A stretch of DNA of 15,027 nt from Thermodesulfobacteriota bacterium (GCA_030837305.1 JAUPKT010000462.1:1-15027), one strand, 5' to 3'; shown: positions 6,381-14,520, counted from the stretch's first letter. Notes: a model not told the origin generated them from the sequence alone. Translations and numbers: made by a program.

Positions 6381-8735
6381 ATGAGTGAGTTCACCGTATT
6401 GAATACCAGGGCCCCGAGGCTTGACGGGCCGGCAAAGGCGACGGGAAGAGCTGAGTATACAGACGATCTGTCACTGCCGGGGATGCTGTGCGGCGCAATA
6501 TTGCAGAGTCCCATTGCACACGGGAAGATCTTGCACATTGACACCTCAAAGGCGGTCAAACTCAAGGGGGTAAAAGCGATTGCTACGGCCAAGGAAGCGG
6601 GCCTCATAAAATATGGAGTTTCTCCCGCGCGTTATGACGAGACGCTGTACGCCCACGACAAGGTGAGATACGTGGGAGATGAGATCGCCGCTGTGGCCGC
6701 GATTGATCATGCCACTGCACAGGAGGCATTGAGTCTTATAAAAGTGGATTTTGAGGAGTTGCCTGCGGTTTTTGACATGTTCGAGGCAATGAAAGAAGGC
6801 GCGCCACAGATTCACCAGGAATTTCCAGGCAACATGAATGCCGAGGTACATCAGGAATTCGGCGATTCGGATGCGGCTTTTAGAGAATGTGATCTGGTGG
6901 TTGACCATACCTTCCTCAATAAGCGACAAGACGCGGCTTTCATCGAGCCCCATGCATGTCTTGCAGTGTTTGGACTTGACGGGAGGTTGACCCTCTACAC
7001 ATCTACTCAGGTGCCGCACTATGTCATGAGGACCGTGTCCATGGTCCTCGGAATTCCCGTGGGGAACGTCAGGGTTGTGAAACCAGCCGTTGGTGGGGGT
7101 TTTGGTCCCAAGTGTGAGGCGACGCCACTTGAAATGAGTGCCGCTCTCTTGTCTCGTATGACCGGCAAGCCCGTGAAAATGGGATATTCGAGAGAGCAAG
7201 TCTTCTTGCACAGTAGGGCTCGACATCAATTCTATGCTGAGATGAGCCTTGGAGTAAAAAATGACGGTACCATGGTTGCACTCAGGAATAAAGCCATCTT
7301 GGATGGAGGGGCATATACCAGTTTTGGCATCGCCACGGTGTATTACGCCGGCTCTCTTCTCGGTGGACCGTACAAGCTCAAGGCGATGAAATATGACGGT
7401 TATCGGGTCTACACCAATAAGCCTGCTTGTGGGGCACAGAGAGGTCACGGCGGAGTGGCCCATCGTGCTGCATTCGAGCAGCTTCTGGACATGACGGCTC
7501 AAAAGCTTGGGATGGACCCGATTCAGATGCGTCTCAAGAATATTATGCAGGCAGGAGATGTTACGGTCAACGAGTTGGACATGTCGAGTTTGGGGATGAA
7601 GGAGTGCATAGAGGCGGTGCGTGACGGGTCCAATTGGGACAAGAAGAAGGGGAAACTGCCCAAGGGTAAAGGCATCGGCATGGCATGCGGTTTTTTTGTC
7701 TCCGGCGCCGGCTATCCCATTTATCGTTCGGACACGTATCACTCGACTGTTGTCATAAAGATCAGTGAAGACGGTGGGGTAGCTACTGTATTGACCGGAT
7801 CTGCTGAAATAGGCCAAGGTTCGGACACGGTGATGGCAATGATTGCCGCGGAGACCCTTGGTGCCCGTCTGGAAGACATACGGGTGGTATCTGGGGACAC
7901 TGATCTCAGTGTCGACCTGGGCGCATACTCAAGCCGTCAAACTCTCATGACGGGTCACGCAACAAGAGAGGCTGCTGAGCAGATAAGGAACAAAATAGCC
8001 CAGTTTCTTGCCGAAGAATTGGATTGCTCCGCATCGTCCATTACTTTTAGGGACGGGAACGTATTTTTCGACGGAGGTCCCGGGAATTTTGAAAAAATTC
8101 GAACTCAGTACATTAAGGAGCATCGAGGATGGACTGATCCTCCATTCGGAGAGTTCCTCACGTTCCGAGAGGCGGCGCGCTTGGCATTCTTGAAAGGCGG
8201 CACCCTGGTTGGAACGGGAAAGTACAAGCCGCCAAGGCTTGGGGGATCCTATAAAGGTGCTGCGGTGGGCACGTCACCTGCGTACGGGTGTTCTGCCCAA
8301 GTGGTAGAGGTAACGGTAGACCTTGAGACGGGTGAGGTCACTGTCGACGACATGACGGACGCTCACGATTGTGGTCTTGCAATCAACCGCACGCTCGTAG
8401 AAGGCCAAATGCAGGGATCTCTGGCCATGGGCTTGGGAGAATGCCTCTTTGAGGAAGTAAAATTTGATTCCCGGGGACGCATATTGAATTCTTCCCTGGG
8501 TGAATATCGAATTCCTACTTCGTTGGACATGCCGAAGGTGCGATCGATAATCGTGGAGTCCCGTGAGCCTAAGGGCCCGTACGGCGCGAAGGAAGTGGGC
8601 GAAGGCGCTATCATGCCTACTATCCCGGCAATTCTCAACGCGATTTACGATGCTACGGGAGTGAGGGTTAACGAATTGCCTGTTTCGTCCGAGAGATTGT
8701 TCATGGGTCTGAATAAGAACCGAGAAGAGGCCTGA
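6381..8735 (+). CDS. Molybdenum hydroxylase, molybdopterin-binding large subunit
   Basis: Catalytic subunit (784 aa) of the xanthine-oxidase family, which hydroxylates or reduces its substrate at a molybdopterin centre. The N-terminal domain runs from RLDGPAKATGRAEYTDDL, followed by the cofactor-binding regions. Gln210 in TSTQ and the GGGFG loop (238-242) match cofactor contacts of xanthine dehydrogenase. Glu741 in KEVGEGAIMP corresponds to the catalytic base. The active-site loop reads ACGAQRGHGG with Arg354 kept, where xanthine dehydrogenases have FRGFG and CO dehydrogenases have AYRCSFR or AYRGAGR. The Phe-to-Gln and Phe-to-His changes point to a different substrate, so I give no gene symbol. 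GGAGG at 6367-6371 precedes the ATG at 6381, which follows the 2Fe-2S subunit stop by one base; a non-ATG start at 6324 would overlap that gene. No XdhC or CoxDEF-type maturation gene is in the window. Confidence 0.95.
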   Translation: MSEFTVLNTRAPRLDGPAKATGRAEYTDDLSLPGMLCGAILQSPIAHGKILHIDTSKAVKLKGVKAIATAKEAGLIKYGVSPARYDETLYAHDKVRYVGDEIAAVAAIDHATAQEALSLIKVDFEELPAVFDMFEAMKEGAPQIHQEFPGNMNAEVHQEFGDSDAAFRECDLVVDHTFLNKRQDAAFIEPHACLAVFGLDGRLTLYTSTQVPHYVMRTVSMVLGIPVGNVRVVKPAVGGGFGPKCEATPLEMSAALLSRMTGKPVKMGYSREQVFLHSRARHQFYAEMSLGVKNDGTMVALRNKAILDGGAYTSFGIATVYYAGSLLGGPYKLKAMKYDGYRVYTNKPACGAQRGHGGVAHRAAFEQLLDMTAQKLGMDPIQMRLKNIMQAGDVTVNELDMSSLGMKECIEAVRDGSNWDKKKGKLPKGKGIGMACGFFVSGAGYPIYRSDTYHSTVVIKISEDGGVATVLTGSAEIGQGSDTVMAMIAAETLGARLEDIRVVSGDTDLSVDLGAYSSRQTLMTGHATREAAEQIRNKIAQFLAEELDCSASSITFRDGNVFFDGGPGNFEKIRTQYIKEHRGWTDPPFGEFLTFREAARLAFLKGGTLVGTGKYKPPRLGGSYKGAAVGTSPAYGCSAQVVEVTVDLETGEVTVDDMTDAHDCGLAINRTLVEGQMQGSLAMGLGECLFEEVKFDSRGRILNSSLGEYRIPTSLDMPKVRSIIVESREPKGPYGAKEVGEGAIMPTIPAILNAIYDATGVRVNELPVSSERLFMGLNKNREEA

Positions 8736-8737
8736 GA

Positions 8738-8760
8738 CATACCACTCCGTTCCGGGTATG
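8738..8760 (+). other. Hairpin after the Mo-hydroxylase operon
   Basis: CATACC (8738-8743) and GGTATG (8755-8760) form a 6-base stem with an 11-base loop, two bases past the stop of the large subunit. No T-run follows, so it is at best a weak or Rho-assisted terminator or an mRNA 3' end stabiliser. Confidence 0.3.
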
Positions 8761-8799
8761 GTGACCGGGCAGATGAGGATTGAGTCAAGGGAAAAAGGA

Positions 8800-8829
8800 T
8801 TGACCGTTTTTGGAATTTGCTGTTATGAT
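8800..8829 (+). promoter_or_regulatory. Sigma-70-like promoter of the PsbP-like gene
   Basis: TTGACC (8800-8805, 5 of 6) and TATGAT (8824-8829, 5 of 6) are separated by 18 bases, which is a strong match. The start point would be near 8836, some 38 bases before the ATG at 8874. It separates the following genes from the Mo-hydroxylase operon. Confidence 0.6.
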
Positions 8830-8873
8830 TCTGACGCACTTGGATGTGTCAGGGTACGAAAGGAGACTGTTCG

Positions 8874-9779
8874 ATGAGTCTGCTCAGGGCGGGGAAATTG
8901 ATTCAGACAGCATGCTTAATGATCGGCATGATTATTTTGTTGCCGGCGATCTCATCGGCTCAGGAATTTCAGGTTTTCAAGAGCGACGAATATGCATTCA
9001 GCATGAAGTATCCCTCTACGTGGGTGAAAATAGACAAGCCGCAAGGGAATTATTACGTCGTTTTTCAAGCTCCTGAATTAACGGACAATTTTAGGAGTCG
9101 CATTCATGTGGCAGCTCACGCCCCTGTCAAAGACCCCCTGGATGTTTTCAAACAGGAATTGAGGAACGGAATATCCGAGTTGCAGGGTAAGCCTCCGACC
9201 ACGAAGGAAAAACAGAAGATCCAGATACTTGACGAAGGAGACTTCAAATGTGAGGTTCCCGGGGCATACTATTTTTTTATTCAAGCCTACGAAGACAAAC
9301 TTAGTATGTGGATGGATATTGTGATCGTGTTTTACAAGCACGAAGACACATTATTGAGGGTTTCGTGTTTGGCTCCGTCGCAGAGTATGGACAAGTTTCA
9401 TGCTCTGTTCAACACTGTCTTGACTTCAGTAAAATTTTCTCAGCAGACCACTGCTCCAACTCAGGCTCCTCCGCCTGCGCCTTCACCTGCACCGACCGGC
9501 AAAGCACCGGGGCAGGCTGTACAGCCGCCGCCGGCCGCTCCGCCACAGCAACCCCGACAGGTCGCGCCACCGACAGCGACTCCGGCACCACCTTCTCAGG
9601 TTCAGCAACCGGTTCAGCGATCTGAGCCCACCGCAAGACCTGACGTGCAGCAATTACAGCCTGTTCAGCCGGCGCCGCCATCACCGGCAGCACCTCCGGG
9701 ACAACCTACAGCACCGCAGCCAGGACCGCGCGGTCCGGCTCGGACACCGGAAGGTCCTCCCACTGGCATCGTAAATTAG
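8874..9779 (+). CDS. Exported PsbP-like protein with proline-rich tail
   Basis: A secreted protein of 301 aa. Residues 1-29 form a typical signal peptide (RAGK, hydrophobic core LMIGMIILLPAI, cleavage after SSA before QEF), with no lipobox. Residues about 32-188 resemble the PsbP-like / DUF1795 fold: YAFSMKYPSTWVKID at the start, LLRVSCLAP and FNTVLTSVKF at the end. This fold is found in many bacterial envelope proteins without known activity. The last 110 residues or so are almost only P, A, Q, T, S and G and are surely disordered; such tails can span the periplasm or wall. AGGAG at 8861-8865 lies 8 bases before the ATG. It has its own promoter and is followed by a small hairpin before the acyltransferase fusion. 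The domain assignment is from memory of the motif; the biological role is unknown. Confidence 0.8.
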   Translation: MSLLRAGKLIQTACLMIGMIILLPAISSAQEFQVFKSDEYAFSMKYPSTWVKIDKPQGNYYVVFQAPELTDNFRSRIHVAAHAPVKDPLDVFKQELRNGISELQGKPPTTKEKQKIQILDEGDFKCEVPGAYYFFIQAYEDKLSMWMDIVIVFYKHEDTLLRVSCLAPSQSMDKFHALFNTVLTSVKFSQQTTAPTQAPPPAPSPAPTGKAPGQAVQPPPAAPPQQPRQVAPPTATPAPPSQVQQPVQRSEPTARPDVQQLQPVQPAPPSPAAPPGQPTAPQPGPRGPARTPEGPPTGIVN

Positions 9780-9784
9780 GATGG

Positions 9785-9815
9785 ATGGTAGCGGCTCATA
9801 ACCGCACCATTCTTT
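9785..9815 (+). terminator. Hairpin, possible weak terminator
   Basis: ATGGT-A-GCGG, a 7-base loop, then CCGC-ACCAT: a nine-pair stem with one bulged A at 9790, followed by TTCTTTAAGG. The T-run is short, so termination may be partial. It ends about 14 bases before the ATG of the fusion gene, so it could instead affect that gene's translation or stabilise the upstream message. Confidence 0.4.
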
Positions 9816-9828
9816 AAGGTCTTTCTTC

Positions 9829-12207
9829 ATGACGCTTCCTCGGGCATTTCGGCTGCTGGGCCGATACGCTGGTTACCAGCAGTTTAAGAAATATTTTGCG
9901 GATGATTTGCCTGGTCCCATTGATATTCATGGGCTTCGGGCACGGGTTCTTGAGTTGGCTCAAAAACATGAGCCAAAGGGCGACCGCAGTGAGCTTATTC
10001 GTGCACTCTCTGATCTCAATGTCGTTTTGAATCCCGCTGATTTTGGCCAAGTTTCCCCTATGCTGACCTTTTTGACTCGGACACTGTTCCGGGACGTCTC
10101 AGGACCGCTCCCTGCATCCATACGGTCCCGAATAGCCGAATTTGATGGACCGAAATTCTTGTTTGTGGGGCACACGTCGTACTTCGATTATGCACATACT
10201 GCTGAATTGATTCGTAAAATTGGCATAGGCATGCCGATCATGCACGTGAGTGGTAGTGTTTGCTCGGGTTGGGTTTCCAATTGGCTCACGGCGTTTCGGT
10301 ACTTGGAGGTGCCCAAGAGCCTCACACCGGTTCAACACAGAGCATATTCTTGGTTTACTGCAGCATTAGCCGAGAGGGGAGAATCTCAGGCGCTGTTTTC
10401 TCGAACGAGCAGGTACACGGTGAGATCTCGGGACGGCATATTGAGGGAGCCGTATGTTCCGCACGGCGTTCTCGCTGCTGTAAAAGCAAGCAACAGGGCC
10501 TTGGTTATTCCTGTGGCAATTTCTTATTCATGTATCCCTGAAGATGCGTACTTAACTTCTCCTCGCTTTTTCCCCATCTTGTCAATGTTGCCTACCAGCA
10601 AGGCATTGTTTCTCCCGATGCTCCTCATGATCGGCAAGACAGACAGGATGCTGAGGGGCCTAGACCTTGTTTTTGGAGAGGTGTCGACATCGGTGGGTGA
10701 GCCATTCGAGCTTACCAATGACAACACCTTGAACTTGCAGAGGATCTCTCACCGTGCCATCGAAGAAATCGCCCGAAACAAGTTCATACATCCCAGTCAG
10801 TTGGTTGCACGGTCCATTATGGGTCTCGACAGAATGGATCTCAAGACAGTGCGGGCGCGGGTGGAGACTGAGATAGAGAATATTCAGGCTTTTTTCAGGA
10901 CAAGATATCGCAAGGAACCCCCATTTCACCCTGTGATTACGTCTGACTTGGATGAAACGGTACGTCGAGGACTGAATACTCTCACTGATCGCATTGCGGT
11001 GAAGAAATCTCCGTTGAGTCGGTATTACGTGCCGGGGAAAATACCGTTGCTGCATTTTTATGCGTATCACGCGGATCGAAGAATATATCCGTTGCGCGGT
11101 CGCAATACCATGACCGTGGTCAATGCGGGTGTTTGGGGGTACACGCTGGCGCTGCACATCGGTATGAACCTCTTGAAAAAAGAGGAACTATCGGAACATT
11201 CAGTGATCTTGTATGATTCGCGGGAGGATCTGATCGAGAAACTGACCGTGGAGGGCCATCATCCGTGGCACTTCAAGGAAATAGCCCTTCCTCGCTCTGT
11301 TCGACCAGAGGCTGATCTGAGAGCCGCGATCGGGGATACTTCGCTCGTGCTCGTGGTGACTCCGAGCAAGTACTTTCACAGTATGATTGTTAAGATCGTG
11401 GAGTTTGCTCCTGATGGAACGGACTTGATCATCGCTACGAAAGGGTTCATACCGGAGACTGGTTTGCTTCCCTGCCAGACTGTGCAAATGGAGCTTGACC
11501 GCATCGGTAAAAAAATGAGAGTTGGAGCATTGTCAGGGGCAAATCTGGCGCACGAGATCGTTTATGGCGGCGCAGGAGTAACCCAAATTGCGTGTGAAAG
11601 CTACGAAACCTTTCAAAGACTCCGACCGCTGATAGAGACCCCTCGATTCAGGGTTGTTTATTCGAGTGACGTAATGGGGACTGCCGTAGCAGCGGCTTTG
11701 AAAAACGTCTATGCCATAGGTTTTGGAATACTGGAGGGATCGAAGAAGGTCCCGGAGAACTTTCTGGCAACCTACGCGACCCTTGTCACCGCAGAAATCC
11801 GGCAGTTCGGAATGTTGCTTGGCGCTGTCCCTGACACATTCGATGCAGAGAGTCAAGTTTGGATGGCTGATCTGTTGGCTACCTGTAGGGGCGGGCGTTC
11901 GGCCAATTTCGGGCGGGACTTAGCCGCAATGGATGAGAAACAGGCCAAGTCCAGGCCGGCACTTCTCCTATTGGAGCAATACAGAAAGAAGCGAATTGCC
12001 ATTGAAGGTTTTGAGGCCTCCAGACTTGCCCATCGCATAGCCACTCAAAGAGGGTTTCATCCTCCTATATTAGGAGAGATTTACGCCATTCTCCACGGTG
12101 GAAAACAGGTGGACGTGGATTCGTTCATCGAAAAGTGTTTGGACGCATTGGGTCAGAAAAGCGCTGTGTCGGTTCAATCCATGGTGCGCTACCGGTCATC
12201 GAGATAA
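9829..12207 (+). CDS. Fusion: PlsB-like glycerol-phosphate acyltransferase + GpsA-like glycerol-3-phosphate dehydrogenase
   Basis: A 792-aa protein joining two successive enzymes of phospholipid synthesis. The N-terminal half (about 1-410) is a PlsB-like acyltransferase: His115 and Asp120 form the HX4D catalytic box (GHTSYFD), and VIPVAISY matches motif IV. Motif III, EGxRSR in PlsB, is degenerate (FSRTSRY around residue 192). The C-terminal half (about 425-720) is GpsA-like: a Rossmann start NAGVWGYTLA at 432, ATKG with Lys538, LSGANLAHEI, and AALKNVYAIGFGI with Lys625, the catalytic lysine. CRGGRSAN aligns with the substrate-binding GGRN, keeping Arg690 but with Ser for Asn. The first Gly of GxGxxG is Asn432. 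About 70 further residues follow. If active, it would turn dihydroxyacetone phosphate into glycerol 3-phosphate and acylate it. AAGG lies about 10 bases before the ATG. The homologies are fairly sure; the activity of each half is not. Confidence 0.85.
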   Translation: MTLPRAFRLLGRYAGYQQFKKYFADDLPGPIDIHGLRARVLELAQKHEPKGDRSELIRALSDLNVVLNPADFGQVSPMLTFLTRTLFRDVSGPLPASIRSRIAEFDGPKFLFVGHTSYFDYAHTAELIRKIGIGMPIMHVSGSVCSGWVSNWLTAFRYLEVPKSLTPVQHRAYSWFTAALAERGESQALFSRTSRYTVRSRDGILREPYVPHGVLAAVKASNRALVIPVAISYSCIPEDAYLTSPRFFPILSMLPTSKALFLPMLLMIGKTDRMLRGLDLVFGEVSTSVGEPFELTNDNTLNLQRISHRAIEEIARNKFIHPSQLVARSIMGLDRMDLKTVRARVETEIENIQAFFRTRYRKEPPFHPVITSDLDETVRRGLNTLTDRIAVKKSPLSRYYVPGKIPLLHFYAYHADRRIYPLRGRNTMTVVNAGVWGYTLALHIGMNLLKKEELSEHSVILYDSREDLIEKLTVEGHHPWHFKEIALPRSVRPEADLRAAIGDTSLVLVVTPSKYFHSMIVKIVEFAPDGTDLIIATKGFIPETGLLPCQTVQMELDRIGKKMRVGALSGANLAHEIVYGGAGVTQIACESYETFQRLRPLIETPRFRVVYSSDVMGTAVAAALKNVYAIGFGILEGSKKVPENFLATYATLVTAEIRQFGMLLGAVPDTFDAESQVWMADLLATCRGGRSANFGRDLAAMDEKQAKSRPALLLLEQYRKKRIAIEGFEASRLAHRIATQRGFHPPILGEIYAILHGGKQVDVDSFIEKCLDALGQKSAVSVQSMVRYRSSR

Positions 12208-12264
12208 TAGACCGACGCAAAGCTTTTTCGGAAACAGACAATTGGTCAATCCCACCTGAAGACA

Positions 12265-12294
12265 TTGACGATGACGTCTTCTTCTTGCTAAAAG
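12265..12294 (+). promoter_or_regulatory. Possible promoter for the OB/HD gene and prfB
   Basis: TTGACG (12265-12270, 5 of 6) and TAAAAG (12289-12294, 4 of 6) lie 18 bases apart in the gap between the fusion gene and the OB/HD-domain gene. The start point would be near 12301, 35 bases before the ATG. A GAAGAC/GTCTTC inverted repeat overlaps the -35 region and could be an operator or chance. Confidence 0.4.
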
Positions 12295-12335
12295 CCTTCA
12301 GTTCTCATTGATAATGCTTGAAGGGAAAGCCTCCG

Positions 12336-13373
12336 ATGATCAGAGACGAATCTGGAAACACGTCAATCCGGGAGAGTGCCACAGACGTGCCGGGAACAGT
12401 GCATGTGTCTGTGAGGAATCTCAAGCCCGGAGACAAATTGAGCCAGTTTTTTCAGGTCTTATCCATTGAGAGTCGAAAGACAAGATCCGGTGATGATTTC
12501 GTGAACTTGATAGTTGGGGACGAGACCGGATCAATTTCTGCCAGGCTGTGGTCTCAGACAATCAGGAGGTGGGGTAAGGAATTTCCCGCAGGGGAATTTG
12601 TGAAATTGGAAGGTCGCGTGGAATCTTACAAAGATCAACATCAGATCGTTGTGGAAAAGATTCGCAAGGCGGCTGAAGGGGAACTGTCGGATTTGAAGTT
12701 TCTTACGCGACGACCTGTGGAATGTCCTGATGATTTATACGGCGAACTCATGAGATACGGTCAGAGCATATCCGACGAATGGATTTCTGATTTAGTGGTA
12801 ACGGTATTAACGGAGAATGCTGAGGCTCTCACGACGTTTCCCGCGGCAAAAATGGTGCATCATGCGTATCAGGGAGGCTTGATAGAGCACTTGGTTTCCG
12901 TAACGCGAAAAGTCATCGGACTGGCTGATGCCGACCCAAAAACAAAGAGGGATCTTGCGGTGGCCGGAGCGATCTTACACGATATCGGCAAGATCCAAGA
13001 ACTGAAGCCTGTGGGTCAGGCTAGGACGGCTGCCGGCAGATTACTCGGCCATGTAATGCTTGGTTTTGACATTCTCAACAAAGTGGGGAGCGAAAAGGGC
13101 TGTGTAGACGAACCGTGGTTCATGGAACTTCAGCATATTGTACTGTCTCATCATGGTCAGGAGGAGTATGGAGCCCCGGTCCGACCAGCGACTCGAGAGG
13201 CTCTCATAGTGCATCACGTAGATTTGTTGGATTCCCGTTTGAAAATACTCGACGAAGCGTTGGCATCAGTGGATGGCGAAGGATTTTCGTCGTACAATAA
13301 ATGGCTTGAGGGGAGGGCCTATGCAGGTTATCAATCCCCTGCCAAGGAGGACAAAGAGAATGGAAATGCGTGA
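12336..13373 (+). CDS. YhaM-like protein: OB-fold nucleic-acid-binding plus HD domain
   Basis: A 345-aa protein with the two-domain layout of the YhaM 3'-5' exoribonuclease family of Gram-positives. An OB-fold spans about residues 25-110 (FFQVLSIESRKTRSGDDFVNLIVGDETGSISARLW, with FVKLEGRVESYKDQHQIVV as the last strands). An HD metal-dependent hydrolase domain covers about 165-320: His175/His176, His185 (LIEHL), His215-Asp216 in ILHDIGK, His272-His273 in LSHHG, and Asp in VHHVDLLDSR. All expected metal ligands appear to be present. The likely role is RNA (or ssDNA) 3' end trimming in the cytoplasm, inferred from the family. I start at the ATG at 12336, which has AAGGGA (12321-12326) 9 bases upstream; a TTG at 12318 is the alternative. 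Its last 14 bases overlap prfB, so the two are probably cotranscribed and coupled. Confidence 0.87.
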   Translation: MIRDESGNTSIRESATDVPGTVHVSVRNLKPGDKLSQFFQVLSIESRKTRSGDDFVNLIVGDETGSISARLWSQTIRRWGKEFPAGEFVKLEGRVESYKDQHQIVVEKIRKAAEGELSDLKFLTRRPVECPDDLYGELMRYGQSISDEWISDLVVTVLTENAEALTTFPAAKMVHHAYQGGLIEHLVSVTRKVIGLADADPKTKRDLAVAGAILHDIGKIQELKPVGQARTAAGRLLGHVMLGFDILNKVGSEKGCVDEPWFMELQHIVLSHHGQEEYGAPVRPATREALIVHHVDLLDSRLKILDEALASVDGEGFSSYNKWLEGRAYAGYQSPAKEDKENGNA

Positions 13374-14467
13374 AAAACTCTCTGAAATACGTGAGAAGGC
13401 CATTGAACTCAGAGGTTATCTTTGACCTTGATGCAAAACTTGCACGGCTCAGAGAACTGGAAAAGAAGCGTGAGGATTCTGAATTTTGGAGTGATCCCGA
13501 CACTGCCAAGGTCGTTCTGAAGGAACAAAAGCAGATAGAGCGTTCCGTCAATGAGTTTTTGGCACTCTATAAGGAGGTAGAGGATGCTCAGATCCTCCTC
13601 GAGCTTGCTCTGGAGGAATCCGACCAGTCAGTATTGACGGAAGTTGAAGGAAAGATTGGAGAGCTGGAAAACAGAATTCTGGGCCTGGAAATACAGCGAT
13701 TGTTTTCTCGTCCGGAAGATAGTGGCGATGCAATTGTGGAGATTCATGCGGGGGCCGGGGGTACGGAGGCTCAAGACTGGGCTGAGATGCTGTTGCGGAT
13801 GTATTTGAGATGGGCCGAACGTGAGGGTTACAAGACGGAAATACTTGATACTCTGCCGGGAGAAGAAGCGGGCATCAAGTCCGTGACGTTTTCAGTGGAG
13901 GGGGAATATGCGTATGGTCGCCTCCGTGCGGAGGTGGGCATTCATCGTCTTGTGAGAATTTCTCCTTTTGACGCAAATGCTCGGAGGCATACTTCTTTCG
14001 CTGCATTTTTTGTCTACCCCAGCGCAGACGATGACGCAGAGATTGATGTGAACGAAACCGACCTCAAGATTGACACATATCGATCGTCAGGGGCTGGGGG
14101 TCAGCATGTGAATACTACGGATTCAGCGGTGAGAATAACCCATCTACCCACCGGAATAGTTGCTCAATGTCAGAACGAGAGGTCTCAGCACAAGAATCGG
14201 GCCATGGCAATGAAGATTCTTAGATCGAGGCTTTATGAACTTGAGCTTGAAAGAAAAAGAGAAGAGAAAGACAGTGTTCACAAAGCCAAGAAGGATATTG
14301 CATGGGGATCTCAGATCAGGTCTTATGTTCTCCAACCGTACCAAATGGTGAAGGACCACAGAACAAATCTGGAGATTGGTAATGTGGGAGCCGTACTTGA
14401 CGGCGACTTGAACAGATTTATCCAGGAATATCTTTTTAAGGAGTCATCTGCTCGCGTGGCGGGTTGA
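13360..14467 (+). CDS. prfB: Peptide chain release factor 2, with programmed +1 frameshift
   Basis: Release factor 2 recognises UGA and UAA and frees the finished peptide at the ribosome. Translation starts at the ATG at 13360 (AAGGAGG at 13344-13350, 9 bases upstream). The first 21 codons begin MEMREKLSEI and end ELRGYL, then hit an in-frame TGA at 13423. The ribosome must slip +1 at CTT-T and continue with GAC at 13424, giving about 368 aa, close to the E. coli protein's 365. After the shift come LDAKLARLRELEKKREDSEFW, the anticodon-like SPF tripeptide (residues 201-203, diagnostic of RF2 rather than RF1) and the catalytic GGQ (246-248) in SGAGGQHVN. The start overlaps the preceding gene by 14 bases. 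A simple ORF caller would begin at the GTG at 13370 in the wrong frame. The shift makes RF2 control its own level: low RF2 favours slipping. Confidence 0.97.
13411..13426 (+). promoter_or_regulatory. prfB: prfB programmed +1 frameshift site
   Basis: AGAGGTTATCTTTGAC contains the three known parts: a Shine-Dalgarno-like GAGGT (13412-13416) that can pair with the 16S rRNA 3' end, the slippery CTT at 13420-13422, and the in-frame TGA at 13423-13425 followed by C (poor termination context). It differs from the E. coli site AGGGGGTATCTTTGAC at only two bases, with identical spacing. Confidence 0.96.
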
Positions 14468-14494
14468 TCTTTGATTCATGGGAGGAGCAGATCG

Positions 14495-14517
14495 GTGCGC
14501 AGTTGAACGCTGCGCAC
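14495..14517. terminator. Hairpin between convergent genes
   Basis: A perfect 8-base stem GTGCGCAG / CTGCGCAC with a 7-base loop, lying between the stop of prfB and the stop of the convergent glutaredoxin-like gene. It is G/C-rich and symmetric, so it could serve both strands. Neither side has a T-run, so it is not a canonical intrinsic terminator; position is the main argument. Confidence 0.45.
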
Positions 14518-14520
14518 AGG

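Noticed and set aside
6546..7817. Long antisense open frame (423 codons) inside the Mo-hydroxylase large subunit
   Set aside because: It lies fully within a well-supported gene and its translation shows no domain; it is a by-product of codon use.
4840..8735. Assignment as aerobic-type CO dehydrogenase (CoxMSL)
   Set aside because: The gene order fits, but the large subunit lacks both the AYRCSFR and the AYRGAGR active-site signatures.
4840..8735. Assignment as 4-hydroxybenzoyl-CoA reductase
   Set aside because: The FAD subunit lacks the cysteine-bearing 4Fe-4S insertion, and the large-subunit loop differs.
13370..13423. Apparent start of prfB at 13370 in the same frame as the main body
   Set aside because: The codons from 13370 to 13423 give no RF2-like N-terminus. 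The frame starting at 13360 gives a good one and meets the classic frameshift site.
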